Counted from the first letter of the stretch, positions 1-11,435 are shown. The stretch: 64,000 bases of DNA from Brachynemurus nebulosus (GCA_035578155.1 JAPWDM010000012.1:11848501-11912500); one strand, 5' to 3'. A program made the numbers and translations. Notes: generated from the sequence alone by a model not told the origin.

Positions 1-173
1 TAAAGTGAAAAAATGCTAATTTTTGAATAGTAACTGAATTGGATTTAGTTTTTTTTTTTTTTATTAATTTGTAAGAAAAATAGTTAATAAATCATTTTAT
101 GTAGAACACAGGTCAAAATTTTTACTAATTTCCATGTTCACCTGGTTTTAACTATTAAAATTTGTTTGTTATA

Positions 174-204
174 TGACTGTCCAAATACTTTTGACTAGCC
201 ACTG
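174..204. mobile_element. Tc1-like transposon terminus (solo end)
   Basis: The sequence reads as an inward-facing Tc1-type TIR: CAAATACTTTTGACTAGCCA followed by CTG and a TA target dinucleotide at 205-206. TIRs of this look (CAGTGGCTAGTCAAAAGTAT on the other strand) are typical of Tc1 elements. The partner end would lie left of the window, so the element cannot be delimited. Confidence 0.5.
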
Positions 205-1425
205 TACATACTTTTCTTTTTAAGTCGACCATGTGCTGAAAGTGGCTCTCCGCTGCCTGTATCATCTTAATTGTAAGTCAAATTACATTTACATTAGATA
301 TTCTGAATTCTGTACAAAATCAAAAATTTATAAATTTATGAATTTAATTTCCATCCTGAAACTCATTTTATGAATTTCTAAATTATTTGAGAGTTAAAGA
401 AAATGGCAGAGATGCATCTCTATACATAAAATCCAAATGACGTTTAAGTCGGTGGGATGAACATGAGCCCTCCAGAATGAGGTCTAAAGCAAAAGGAAGG
501 ATCGGTTCTTATTAATACCACAGTATAAATAAAAGATTATTACCATAGGCAGTAGCGAAACGCACTTTCTATCCTTTTTTGATATAAGTACAAACAATTA
601 TGTCTGTCCTTTTTTACTTATGTGATTGTATGTGTTTGTACATGTGAGATTGAGGGTTGATAATGGTCATGTTAAATTATATGGACAACTAAAAGCAACT
701 TTCTTCAAAATGAATTGAGCAAACGCGAAATTTATGACAATATTCAACACGAGAATTTAGATCGTCACGACCTATTAGCACCAACCACTGTCGAAATCGA
801 AAATATTGACTGAATTATTATAAAATATTAATAATTATTTATTATTTAACGTATTTTTACATAAGCATTCAAATTATAATAATGCTTACAAATTTGCATC
901 AAACGGCACTTAGAAAAAACATAAATTGAAATTTTGTTTTGAATGACTTAAACAAAATTTAGCAGCACAAGAGTTTTCACCAGACATTTTAAGCCACCAT
1001 AATAATTAAATACATATTAGAAATATCTTACAGATCACAAAACACACTAAAATTACAAGGAAATATCAAAAATAACTGATGACAAGCTTTAAATAAAAAA
1101 AATTTAATGACAGTTAAAATTCCACTGCCATCGCTGTTAAAAATTTTAAAAAAATCAGTGAAACTTGGACGAAATTAAATAATTTACATAATTATCAACC
1201 GTAAATTTTCACAAAATAATTTGACCTGCAAATTTATTTTTCTAAATTAAATTTACTTTAGTGATAATATTTTCACTGTATTAGTCTGCATTATGTTATC
1301 CATTATTTAGGTACATAACATGGATAACCCTTTGGAATTTTTGAATTCCAAATGACACTCTTACGTCATCTCGTTTCGTAATTATTTGCGAAACAAACTA
1401 TTATTTAAACTATGTTATTACCTTA

Positions 1426-1835
1426 TAGGGATGTTATGAATATCCGTAACCGTAACCGAAACTACCCGATATCCGAAATAATTACATATCCGAAACCGAA
1501 ACCGTATCCGAAAATTAAAGTTTCGGATTTGTTTCGGATAATAACAGGCAACTGCCATCAGAAAACTGAGGTTAAATCGATACAAATTTTTGCTACATAT
1601 ATTTCCCTTGATAGATTTCCGTTGATTTGTGTTTGGCGTTCACTTTTTGGGGTAAAATTCTCCCCTTTTTTCTGACAAAAAAAAATGTTCACTGAAAGCA
1701 ATTATCCGTAACCGTAACCGTATCCGAAACATTATCCGATACAATTACATATTCGTAACCGAAACCGAAACCGAAAAAAATGTTTTTAAATATCCGTATC
1801 CATATCCGAAATTTCATATCCGTATAACATTCCTA
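1426..1835. mobile_element. hAT-type MITE with CCGTAA/CCGAAA hexamer repeats
   Basis: Ends are TAGGGATGTTAT on the left and, inverted, TAGGAATGTTAT on the right. Flanking 8-mers are TTACCTTA (1418-1425) and ATACCTTA (1836-1843), 7 of 8 identical, the TSD length of hAT elements. The interior has two blocks (about 1440-1515 and 1700-1770) of degenerate six-base words CCGTAA/CCGAAA/CCGATA in the same orientation. No transposase is present, so it is non-autonomous. Confidence 0.8.
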
Positions 1836-1856
1836 ATACCTTACCATTTGTTTATA

Positions 1857-2336
1857 CAGCTGAACTTGTTTTTATGCAGTGGATAGGGACCGCATAAAAA
1901 AAATCGCACAAAAAAGTATTCAAAACTTCATATAAATAGCTATAGAAGGTACAGTTCCGTTCAGATTGTAAAAAAAAGCTTTTATGCGGTGAATCGGGAC
2001 CACATTAAAAACATATCACAACTCAAAACGCTCAAAACCTCACAATTTCCTTAGAAGTTTTTTCTAAGCAAGATAAAGCATTATTACTTTACACATGGGA
2101 ACATTTTATTTCATTTTTATAATATTATAAAAATTGTGATAAATATATCTGTAAAAAAAAACTTAATGATGCAATAACTTATATTCTTATGCAATGTACT
2201 GACTAAATGCTTAAAGACCATCATAAAGTAATTTTATTAAAGTAAATTATTATAATTAATGTTTAGATTTCTTACTTTCTTTTGCTTTTGATTCACATTA
2301 TGCATTTTAAATTGCATAATAAAAAAGGTTCAGCGG
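1857..2336. mobile_element. TA-flanked MITE, 'TATGCGGTGGATAGGGACC' family, copy 1
   Basis: The TIR CAGCTGAACTTGTTTTTATG on the left pairs with ...AAAAAAGGTTCAGCGG on the right, both bordered by TA (1855-1856 and 2337-2338), as in Tc1/mariner-like elements. Inside are the family word around GATAGGGACCGCATAAAAAA and a conserved core with GATGCAATAACTTATATTCT. Three more copies are in the window (2935, 14690, 53080). There is no coding capacity. Confidence 0.8.
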
Positions 2337-2703
2337 TATATTTTGATTTTTATTCTCGGCTTTCCAATTGTGGGACATGTTTGCCGGATTTCCCTATCTA
2401 GAAAAAAAACTACATTTAATTTCTGACATTAGCAGAAACAACGAACCTCCCACCGCCTCCTCTTGCAAGTATGTACGAACAGTAATATTAAAATGAAATT
2501 TGTAATATAATAAAGAAATAAACGTTGTATATATTATAATTCATGACTTGTGTAATTTAAAGACGAAAAACGCCAAGAAATTATTTTTATTGATTTAATG
2601 TAAAAATCGCGTGCGAATTTTTATATACTCGTCGACAAAGAAACTCGTTTGTCTGTGTAATACCGTACACTCATATATACGAGATCTACATGATGGCTAC
2701 AAC

Positions 2704-3543
2704 TAGTGATGGGCATCGTCGTTCTATTTTTTTTGATAATCGGATTATTGAATTAATCAGGAAACGAACCAGCAATTAATAGATAACCCAATAGGTAGTC
2801 GACGTCTTAAAATTTAATTGTTTTGATAAATAAATTAATTTAATTTAACTATTAGTTTAATAATTTGACCCGTATTTATTAATCCATTGAAAATTATTTA
2901 TTTTTTTCCCTTACTTCCCATTTAAAAACTAATACAGGTAAACCTTTCTTTATGCGGTGGATAGGGACCGCATAAAAAAAGTTTCATCGAAAATACAATA
3001 CCTCACGATTTCCTTAGCAGTTGCTTTTCTAAACAAGATAAAGCATTAATTTACACGTGGGAACATTTTATTTCATTTTTATAATATTATGAAAATTATA
3101 TGAAAAATACATCTCTAAAAAAACTAAATGATGCAATAACTTATATTCTTATGCAACGTACTAAGGAAATGCTTAAAAACCATTATAAAGTATTTTTTAT
3201 CAAAGAAAGTTATTATAGTTAACGTTTAAGTTTCTTGCTTTCTCTTGATTTTGATTCACATTATGCAGTTTAGTGATCATTTTTTTTTAAAAACCGCATA
3301 AATAAAATCACATAAAAAAATCGCACAAAAAACGACCGCATAAAAAAAAGGTTTAGCTGTATATATAAGTTTGTCTCATAGCTCGAAAACTAACGGAGCT
3401 CTGAAGCTTCTGGAGGATATAAGCAATCAGTTGCCCTCAGCACCTCGTATAAATCGAATTAATTTCCATAATCGAAAGTTACCGATCATTTAAAAAATTG
3501 AGTTATCGATTATTATTTTTAATTCCTAATTATCCCATCACTA
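2704..3543. mobile_element. hAT-type element carrying a nested MITE
   Basis: Ends are TAGTGATGGGCATCG and ...TTATCCCATCACTA, a classic hAT TIR. Flanking 8-mers GCTACAAC (2696-2703) and GCTGCTAC (3544-3551) match at 6 of 8 positions, an aged TSD. A copy of the TA-flanked family sits inside at 2935-3359, so the hAT element is the older of the two. Confidence 0.75.
2935..3359. mobile_element. TA-flanked MITE, 'TATGCGGTGGATAGGGACC' family, copy 2 (nested)
   Basis: Left end CAGGTAAACCTTTCTTTATG, right end AAAAAAAAGGTTTAGCTG, bordered by TA at 2933-2934 and 3360-3361. The core matches copy 1 (GATGCAATAACTTATATTCT). It is inserted in the hAT element 2704-3543. Confidence 0.8.
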
Positions 3544-4229
3544 GCTGCTACTACATATTGACGATTGAAAATTTACATAAATACAATTTGTTACATTTTT
3601 CGGTGTCACAACACCTCCACCATCACGACAATATTTTTTTTATTTATTTCAGTGTAAAATTTCATTTTAATTAAACAACACAGACAAACAAAAATGATGA
3701 AAACTTTTCTCGTTTAGAAGAGTCGTAATTTAATATTTTCTTAATAATATTCGATATCTACACCGACTCGAAAAGTTCAAACTCCAAATAGTAGGTATAA
3801 TTATGAAGATGTTTTGACTCCCTCCCGTTTGGTGACATTTCAAAGAGAGAATATTTCAATTATATTAATTCATTACATAAGAAAAATACCCAGCGTCGCG
3901 TCATCGAAAAAATGTAACCTGATTCTTGTTTATTGTCCCAAAAGGATTGTAAATGTCTTTGTCGAGGGTTCTCTTCTATGTAGGTACAGTTGCAATTTCT
4001 TATAATTTCACTTTAATAAGTGAAACGCAGCTCCCGTGTCAATTAAGATATTATATATTTGTTAAAAATAATTACATTAACAAACGCAGTACAAAAATCA
4101 TTCGTTTTAAGGTTTCGAAGAAGACTAGGTCCTTAGGGAAAATGCTAATAATTGACCAAAATTTTTGTTTCTGGGTATTGTAGCTATATATTTTGTGGTT
4201 ATTCGATAAACCGTTAAAAATATACTTAA

Positions 4230-5670
4230 GGTACCATCACAGAGAAAAATTTTGAAAAAAATTAGTTTTTTTGGTCTTATCTTAAAGTACATACAGGTAT
4301 GCATGTTCTCTCAAAATTTCAAATTGAAATTATTACGGTCGCTACGACCACGGAGCAATTGATTCAGTTTAAATACAAAACTCTGTGGATCGATTGGCGC
4401 CTTTTGGCGGGATGTTATACCACTTTACATTAAGTCTTTCCCCAACCAGTGAACGTATAAGATCAATTTTTATCACCACAGTATCAACATTGTTGTTGAA
4501 ACAATGATTTAAAACAATTTCGAGACAAACTTTAAACGCGTTTGTCTCGAAATGCCCCGATTTAAAAAACGGTACCCACTCTTACAAGTAAAGGTCCCGA
4601 GGCCGGACCTATCGATTTTGATGACACTTAAATATCTTGTAGAACACTAAAAACTAAGGGACACTTATTTTTTTTATCTGAGGGTTTAAGAGGGTGACTC
4701 ACCCCCTCTCCAATGTTGCTCAAACTGAATTTTGAATTCGAGAATTTCATTTCTACTTCATTCTAATTGTCTTAAACTATTTTCCATGAAGAAGAACTTT
4801 TTGGACTACCCAAGTACCTAGTACAACTATTCGAGACAGTCGCTCCCTACTTAACTACCCCTAGACTTAACATTAGGACATTGAGCAAAAATAGGTCAAT
4901 TAGATTTTTTGAAGTAGATTTCAAATCTGTAAACAAAATTTTTATATTGTTTATTTTTCATCCCCTTTTTGCAAAATTAACCCCCAAATTTTGACACCCA
5001 ACCACCCCTTTTGGTGTAATTTGAACAAATTGTATACAATATCGCTTATTTAAACTTTTGCTTTATCTCTTACTGTTCCCGAGATATTTGAAAAATTAAA
5101 TTTTTACCCCAATTTTTGAAGGGTGATTTCACCCCATCAAACCGTTTTTCCGTAAATAACAAAAATACGTGTCCCTTAGTTTTTAGTGTTCTTCAAATTC
5201 GATAGGTCCGGCCTCGGGATCTTTACTTGTTAGAGGAAAAGTTTCCAAGCTATATGTTTGAAATTTTCACAGAATATTCTTTATTCCATTCTCCATGTAC
5301 CTGTGGTAGCTTTCTTTTTGAAATCTTCCTATTTTTTCACACAAGAAACTGTTGGTACTTTTTATTCAAACCGCCGCCATTTTTTCAAATTTCAAAAAAA
5401 AACCTCCGTAGGTACATAGCGGCTTACCCGCAGATTGATAATCTATTTGATTTTTTTTTCGGATGAAAACTGCGGCCGCAATCGTGGGCTCCAATAGCCG
5501 CCCTTTTTTGAAAGGCACTTTTTTCAAAAAAATTAATAAAAAAATATTTTTGTCTTGTTAAATAGTGGTATTAATCGTAAAAAAAATTCATCCCCATTCC
5601 CCCATCTTTATCCATCCGAAAAAAAATGCCAAATTGAATATTTTTTGGCTGGTCACACTGTGATGGTACC
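4230..5670. mobile_element. TTAA-flanked TIR element, 'GGTACCATCACAG' family, copy 1
   Basis: TTAA (4226-4229) then GGTACCATCACAG on the left; CTGTGATGGTACC then TTAA (5671-5674) on the right. The right ~350 bases are clearly homologous to the copy at 34643-35300 (shared words ATCCCCATTCCCCCATC and CGGCCGCAATCGT). The left arm has diverged from the right. A second palindromic element (4581-5233) is inserted in the middle. No coding region is seen. Confidence 0.75.
4581..5233. mobile_element. Nested palindromic element, 'GTCCCGAGGCCGGACCTATC' TIR
   Basis: The inverted ends share ACAAGTAAAGRTCCCGAGG, CCGGACCTATCG and GAACACTAAAAACTAAGGGA, about 75 bases in each arm with small gaps. The interior repeats words such as CCCCTTTTGGTG and has no open frame of note. 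It interrupts the TTAA element 4230-5670. The exact target duplication could not be fixed, so the superfamily is undetermined. Confidence 0.65.
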
Positions 5671-5785
5671 TTAAGTGTTCCATATTATATCCCTAAAGTT
5701 GTCGGAAACCCTGACTTAATGCGTGTCCCACACATACTTAATGTACAGTTTCGAATATTAATTTTGGTGTTTTTTTTTTTTGCAG

Positions 5786-5862
5786 GTTACGTGAAGAACG
5801 AGGCGATGTGGACCGAGCGTTAGCACTGGATCAAAAAGTTCGGGATCTCAGTTCGCACAATG
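5786..5862 (+). CDS. dac: dachshund exon A (internal, 77 nt)
   Basis: This is an internal coding exon of a DACH-family transcriptional corepressor, a nuclear protein of the Ski/Sno relatives. In insects it acts with eyeless, eyes absent and sine oculis in eye determination and also patterns the legs. What is seen: acceptor T-run-TGCAG at 5781-5785, donor GTAAGT at 5863. The exon reads as one base completing a codon, 25 codons LREERGDVDRALALDQKVRD-LSSHN, and one base left over (phase 1). The other two frames either stop or do not fit exon B. Joined to exon B it continues ...LSSHN-G-SPTAHSPVLN..., the block conserved in insect Dachshund proteins. The peptide is charged and probably helical. It has no domain of its own, so the call rests largely on the match to its neighbours. 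Confidence 0.85.
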
Positions 5863-6694
5863 GTAAGTACCTATAGTTGATAATGAATTTTGTGAAATGT
5901 TTCGTTGGGCCGATACACACAATACAAGATAAATCGTATCAATTCTTTTGTTGATGTTAATTGATATATGTAGCTGTCAGTGGAAGGAACCTCATTAAAT
6001 ATTTGTTACCTCATAGTCTCGTACAAATCTGTGTGTATGTATGTATTTATTTAGTTAGTTATTTAGACGGTTATAAAACTTGATGCTTTCATGACTGAAA
6101 TAAATAACCGTAGAAAAAGATAACAATTGTGAAAATAGAACAAAACTTGAGCTTAATAAATATTCTTTGAGATATTATGTATAGTTAGTACAGTGTTGTT
6201 CAAAAAATTTCAGTAAAGTTTTCTTTTCAATTGCCGACGAAATTCCAGCAGATGTTTTTTCATGTAATGACCCTACGTGGTTAGTTTTGGTAAAGATGAA
6301 AAGAAGGATTTCGGAAACCTATAATTCACTTCCAAGTTAATGACGTCATGAAGTTAAATTTTTTTCTCAAATTAAATTTTATAGAAGTAATTTGGATTAG
6401 GGTAAATGATGAAATTCGAGTAATTTTGAATTAAGTTTTTCATTTTTGCTCTCAAAATGATGAAATTTTTTTTGGACAAGCCTGATTCAATCGAAATATT
6501 TTTTCTGATAATTCTACAGAGAGCCGGCTAGAGGGGGTCAGATGGGGCAATTGCTCGGGGTTCTGGAACTTCGGTTAGGGGCCCGAACAAAGTGTGAAGA
6601 TTTTTTTTTTTCTTGCCTGCATTTTTTTTTTGCTCGTCTGCAATTTAAATTTTAATAGTTAATTAACAAAATTAAAAAAAAAATGTAATAATAC

Positions 6695-6768
6695 TTGCAG
6701 TCAGTCAGAATCGAACGCGTGCACTCTAGTCGCCAGTCCAGCACGCTACCGACTGCACCACCTGTTAG
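6695..6768 (-). repeat. tRNA-derived SINE head or tRNA pseudogene
   Basis: On the minus strand there is a box A (TGGTGCAGTCGG, 6760-6749) and a box B (CGTTCGATTCT, 6717-6707), spaced 31 bases apart as in tRNA genes. The acceptor and T stems do not pair properly, so this is not a functional tRNA. Poly-T/A-rich sequence follows it downstream on the minus strand, as expected of a SINE. The family is not recognised. Confidence 0.55.
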
Positions 6769-7634
6769 TTGATTTAATACAGAAATAACTTATATATAAA
6801 CATTCAGTATATATTATGAAGCTAGAATTTTGAAAGTGTTTTTCTCGAAATTGACTGGCCAATGGGTCTTTATATTTTAACAATTAATTAATCTTTGGAG
6901 GGACTATAATCCTGGGAAATCCCATCCCGAAGTCAATTTCCCAGGTCGTGCCCTCTCCTTGTAAATGGTTTCATTCGAATTAATGATAGTAATGTTCATT
7001 TTTGCTATCAAAATACTAAAATTTTCTTATAAAGTTGAATTAATAGTCAAACCCCGACAACAGTAACTTCAAAATACTGAATTGAATCCATCTGGTCGAC
7101 TTATTATGAACAACCGCTTGATACATAAATTTTTGAATGACATTGTATCTGTTTGATAGACATACATACGTATACACATAGTTCAGTTGCCCGGTCAGTA
7201 CAGCGTGTATATTAAAATAAGTCCATCAATCTGACCGCCCACCGTCCCGGCACTGACTAATTGCATTCGCCAGTGACCCTCACTCACTTCAACCTATCTT
7301 TCGCTCGCTCGCTCGCTTGCTCGGTGCTCTGCTTGCTAACTTCATCTCAAACTCGACTCAATATCCAACATACATGTATAAATGTATACATATTAATATG
7401 TATTACAACCATATATTTTGTATCTTACGAATTGCGAATAGTAAGAGATAAATTCACATCAAGATACCTTTGGAAATTATTTATTTCAAATGTTTTATGC
7501 TGGTGATACGGATAGAGCCGGATAGCGGATACTATCTTTGTACATATTCTACGATTTGTTTTCAATAGAAGATATGTTTTATTTTTGATATGTTGAAATA
7601 TTTTGTTAAAATTGTATGTAGAACACCGATAAAA

Positions 7635-8585
7635 CATAGTTATACCGTATTTCAAATACAGTTGATCATGAGCCAAAGTTAAAAAATTAAATAATTCTTA
7701 CATTAAAAACAAATGGATCTTCTATTCATTTCTAAAAACAAACTGCAATTTTAAAATTTACGTAAGTGTAATAATGAAAGAGATAAAGCCAAGAAAACGG
7801 AAATTATTTAAATTCATAAGAGTGATGAAGCGTGGTTAAATTTAACTATGAAATGACATATTTAGAAAAGATGTGTATTTTATTTTACCACAGTGTTTTC
7901 CAAATTTGTTTCATCGCGAGACACTTTTTAAGTTCTTACATACGGAATACTATTTTAAATAAAGTTGGAAAAAATATTCTTAGTAACTTGACCTCGTTTT
8001 CATGCCTCATGACCTTGAGACATAAAACGTTAGGAGATTAACTGTTGACGAGCGAAAAAAAAGAAAAAATATAAAGAAAAAGGGAAGAAAAGAAAAATGG
8101 AAATTAAAAATTTTCCACTGCCGCCATTTTTCAAAGTTTCCTACCATAGCATTTCATTGTATTATAGAAATGGAGTGGAATCAACAATTAAAATGGACTC
8201 AAATCAATATTTTAAAATAGTGTTAATCTTTATATTAAAAAAATTAAAATTTTTTTATAAAAGTGTGTATTCATTTCTGTAGAAACGAATGAATAATTGT
8301 CCTAAAAGCTGTCGTTTGTCTTCTAAACTAGCTGTGACAAAAATATTTCTTATATATATATGTCATTTTAGTTAAATTTAACCATGCTTAGTGACTTTGA
8401 ATTTAAATAATTTCCGTTTTCTTGGCTTTATCTCTTTTATTATTGCATTTATGTAAATTTTAAGTTTGTAGTTTATTTTTAGAAAAGAATAGAAAATCGA
8501 TTTGTTTCGAATATAAGAATTATTTAATTTTTTAACGAAAGCTCATGATCAATTTTAACTGAAATGAGGTATATAAGCAAAGTTT
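7635..8585. repeat. Long inverted repeat (foldback), arms ~190 bp
   Basis: The left arm (about 7635-7850) and right arm (about 8365-8585) are reverse complements with modest divergence. Paired landmarks are TTGATCATGAG/CTCATGATCAA, GATAAAGCCAAGAAAACGGA/TCCGTTTTCTTGGCTTTATC and GGTTAAATTTAACTA/GTTAAATTTAACC. The ~510-base loop carries no real gene. A word like a hAT end, CAGTGTTTTCCAAA, sits at its left edge near 7891. Mobile origin is likely, but no target duplication was found. Confidence 0.7.
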
Positions 8586-9500
8586 GTGTCACTTTATTTA
8601 TTCTTTAATTTGTTCCTTAATTGTTAACTTTTTTAATTCTCTAGCTTCCTAATTTTTTGTCATAAATGAGCGTCCATGAGCTACGTTGTTTGAACTCTTT
8701 TAAACCCCTCCCTTCACCAAGTAAACTAGCGATACCTTCTGTCTTGCCCCTCCTTTTGCCCTGGGTAAAAAGTACCTTTTTTCCTATTAGGATTAGAAAA
8801 TATTTTCCTGAAATAATGTATTATTATTTCCTCATAAAACCCGCTCTTTACTGTCTTAAATTTCGATCTGTTTAAAGTTTATGAAGAAATGAAACAAAGT
8901 TCTATGATGTAAAGTCTAGATCGGTGTTTTCTAAACTATGTTCCACAAAACAGTCATGAAGATTTTATTCAAGAACGTTTTAAAAATGGCGTCCGTGCAA
9001 AAATTTATTTAAAGCGGAAAAATACCAATAGTGTGCTTGTCTGTTGGTTTTTTTTTCTTGTCAACCATATTTTTGGTAATTGTTTAACGCCAACCATGTT
9101 CGAACTTGTGTTCCGTACAAAGTTCAGTTTCGTGCAAATAATAAGTAAATGCTTGCAAAAAATGTATGAAACAAACCACCTAACATTCGAACAGTTTATT
9201 TTTGGTTTGTCGGGTCTTTACTTTAATTTCACATCCAAATCTACCTAACAAATGAATGAATTATATAAAAATGAAAGAGAAATAAATGACATACGCTTTG
9301 TTTTAGTTAATGAAACACGAAATAGGTTGAGCTGTAGTTTGACTGCTAAGTAAATCCCATTCAATTTCAACATTTAATAAATTGTTTCACAACATATAAA
9401 CATATAAATTCAAAGCAGAGACCTCTGCACGTTTCATCCATAAAAATAAAAAAATAAATTTACATCTGTAATTAACATTCGTCAAAATAAACATCCAGTA

Positions 9501-9540
9501 CACTCACGGCCAAAATAATTCTAACACTCTTAATTTTTTT
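9501..9540. mobile_element. Tc1-like TIR fragment beside exon B acceptor
   Basis: TA (9499-9500) followed by CACTCACGGCCAAAATAATT resembles the outer end of a Tc1/mariner TIR. No partner end is found before the exon. It lies directly upstream of the polypyrimidine tract of exon B. Similarity is by eye only. Confidence 0.35.
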
Positions 9541-9557
9541 TTTTTTTTTTGGTGCAG

Positions 9558-9794
9558 GTTCACCTACAGCTCACAGTCCTGTACTAAATTTATCAAAAAG
9601 TGGCGGAAATGGTGGGGGATCGTTGGGTTCGGCCGACGATCGTGACGATCGTGACGCCGACCATTCGGGTAGCGAGGCGGACGGACCCGAAACGGCATTA
9701 CCGGTCGGCGAACCGCATTCGCCCAGATCGAATCCGGAAGATGAGGAGGAGGAGAATTTAAGTGATCCGGAAGAGGAGGACGACAAAGACCAAG
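9558..9794 (+). CDS. dac: dachshund exon B (internal, 237 nt, acidic linker)
   Basis: The exon starts with GT, completing the glycine codon opened by exon A, then 78 codons and one trailing base before the donor GTATGT (9795). The translation begins SPTAHSPVLNLSKSGGNGGG, a block I recognise from insect Dachshund, and passes through an Asp/Arg-rich stretch (ADDRDDRDAD). It ends in a strongly acidic, Ser/Pro-containing run (NPEDEEEENLSDPEEEDDKD). It forms the disordered linker between the N-terminal DNA-binding DACH box and the C-terminal coiled coil. GC content and codon use stand out sharply from the flanking intron. The frame happens to stay open for 37 codons past the donor, to a stop at 9905-9907. 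That extension is AT-rich and unlike DACH, so a strong donor plus exact phase with exon C argues for splicing. Confidence 0.93.
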
Positions 9795-9936
9795 GTATGT
9801 ATACAAAAAAATATCAGACCCGATTGCTCAGTGATTTAATATTTTATATTGATGGTTTAGATAACATAAGAAATAGATTACGCGACACATTGTTTAAAAC
9901 TCAATGAGAAGTATATACAGTAAAAAAATTTGTGTT

Positions 9937-10082
9937 AAAATTAACACATTTCACATGTCCAGAACGGTCCACTCAATTTTTTGTGTTATTTTAACACAAA
10001 GTATATGTATCAAATTTATACACAAGATTTGTGTCAATGATTTAACACACACAAGAGGACATACATTTTGTGTTAATTTTTC
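9937..10082. repeat. Small palindromic repeat, TGTGTTAAAATTAACACA motif
   Basis: The arms AATTAACACATTTCACATGT-CC (from about 9938) and GGACATACATTTTGTGTTAA (from about 10057) are inverted. The motif TGTGTTA(A)nTTAACACA recurs in the centre (GTGTTATTTTAACACA near 9983). It looks like a short MITE, but clear ends and a TSD were not found. Confidence 0.5.
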
Positions 10083-10240
10083 AGACTTATGAGAGTTAGT
10101 TTGTTAAAGTTTTTTATTCAATATTTTACTTCCGCTTAAGATATTTGAAAATCGTCAAAAATTATAAACGATTTTGTTTAAATATTATTATAAATGAAAC
10201 TCAAAGAACGCAAAAATTCTTATTTTAGTTATTTGTTTCC

Positions 10241-10248
<8 letters not shown>

Positions 10249-10318
<70 letters not shown>
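10249..10318. repeat. (TA)n microsatellite
   Basis: About 35 uninterrupted TA dinucleotides. Confidence 0.97.
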
Positions 10319-10321
<3 letters not shown>

Positions 10322-10361
10322 TTTAGTGAATATTATTTTCGGTTTCTAGAGACCTCAAAAC

Positions 10362-10442
10362 AAATTTCTGGCATAGTCCCAGCCTCAAGTTGCGTCATGA
10401 CAGTGGCTGTAATAGCTGAATTCCATTATGGAAATTCGCTAA
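10362..10442 (+). repeat. Dispersed repeat ending in a GAATT..AATTC hairpin, copy 1
   Basis: The sequence TCTGGCATAGTCCCAGCCTC, then a word near GTCATGACAGTGGCTGTAAT, ends in a short hairpin with GAATTCCATTATGGAAATTC. Related copies are at 40075-40150 (+) and 42830-42905 (-). The terminal hairpin suggests a Helitron-like 3' end, but no CTRR end was fixed. Confidence 0.5.
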
Positions 10443-10619
10443 AAACAAAAAGAAAATATTTCTAGAATTCTCAGAGGTAGCTTTTTCAAATAATATTTGG
10501 TACCTTACATGATATATTAATTAAAACTTTTTTTTTCGGACCGCAGACTAAGCCCCCTTTTAATACGATATATTTTTTTTTTATCGCTCATGGACTGTTT
10601 TTTGAAAAAAAACCTCTGT

Positions 10620-10695
10620 GACATACGAATTGACAGACATGAGAATGATCTTATAAGGGGGTTCCGTTTTTTCTTTTAAGGTACGGAACCGTGAA
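10620..10695. repeat. 'GGTTCCG...CGGAACC' dispersed repeat, copy 1
   Basis: Contains TGACAGACATGAGAATGATC, then TTATAAGGGGGTTCCG, and closes with GGTACGGAACC. Related segments lie at 43480-43570 and 47185-47270. Similar sequences are common in insect genomes. Class not determined. Confidence 0.5.
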
Positions 10696-11435
10696 ATGAT
10701 CTATAAATCATAAAAATAGACATGCATAAATTTTATCCCGAAAGCTGTTAAAAACTACTGAGGAATCCTAATCTAATCCTAACTTAATATGTATCTATTC
10801 GACACGTTCTTGGTGAATTTTATTTTTTGTTTAAATTACAAAATTCCTAATAATAATTGGTAAATACAATAAATATTTTATTTTAATTTTAATATACAAT
10901 TTTTTTTTCGTGTAAAAAATAGTAAATTATCAAAAAGATAAAATAGGTATATTGTGTAATTTACAACATGCAATTAATGTATGTAAATACATTTTATATT
11001 GGTTTTAATATAAATTTTATTACGAGAAAATAATTCCATATGGTCATATATATAGTTGTTTTTGATCTAATTAATAAAATTATTGATAAAAACATTTTCA
11101 ATATATTTATTTAATTTAAATAGATTGATTATTTATCAATTTTACGGTGATGATTACGTATATGTAAAACATTAATTTTTTGAACAAAATGTGATCTTTT
11201 ACTACCCATGAAATGGACTAATATAACCAAACAATTTCGGGGTTTCCGGTCTCGGATAATTTCTTTTATCGATAATATTCTGCTATGAATTTTCCGTACA
11301 ATATGCCAAGATATTATCGTATATTAAAATTTTTTTCGATGCGAAAATTTAACATATTATTTTCGGACTTACTTGATTTTGTTGCGTTTAAAATCGGTAA
11401 ATATTGAAGCAAAAGAACTAAGAAGGTGAAATTAT

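Larger units (their letters stand above)
1..5785 (+). other. dac: dac intron upstream of exon A (partial)
   Basis: No coding exon could be supported here. The 3' border is a good acceptor: a long T run followed by TGCAG at 5781-5785. The stretch is AT-rich and largely made of nested DNA-transposon remnants, listed separately. The parts outside those elements (about 205-1425, 2337-2703, 3544-4225, 5675-5785) show no structure I can name. Since exon A begins inside a codon, at least one coding exon lies further 5'. Confidence 0.8.
5863..9557 (+). other. dac: dac intron between exons A and B (3695 bp)
   Basis: Donor GTAAGT at 5863; acceptor is an uninterrupted T tract ending GGTGCAG at 9551-9557. 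The intron holds a tRNA-derived SINE head (6695-6768), an inverted repeat (7635-8585) and a Tc1-like TIR fragment beside the acceptor. A hairpin TCCTGGGAAAT...ATTTCCCAGG lies around 6910-6945. Around 7195-7345 it is GC-richer than its surroundings, with a short CGCT run. About 5880-6500 and 8600-9490 show nothing I can name. Confidence 0.85.

Noticed and set aside
225..272. Possible 48-nt micro-exon with TTTTTAAG acceptor and GTAAGT donor
   Set aside because: The only stop-free frame leaves one base over, whereas exon A needs two bases carried in. The frame that would fit ends in TAA. The peptide is not DACH-like.
6523..6961. Possible hAT element from CAGAGAGCCGGC to GTCGTGCCCTCTCC around the SINE head
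   Set aside because: The ends are only loosely inverted and no 8-bp duplication was found.
6170..7130. Possible TIR pair TACAGTGTTGTTCA / TGAACAACCGCTTG
   Set aside because: Match limited to about nine bases and no target duplication. Not supportable.
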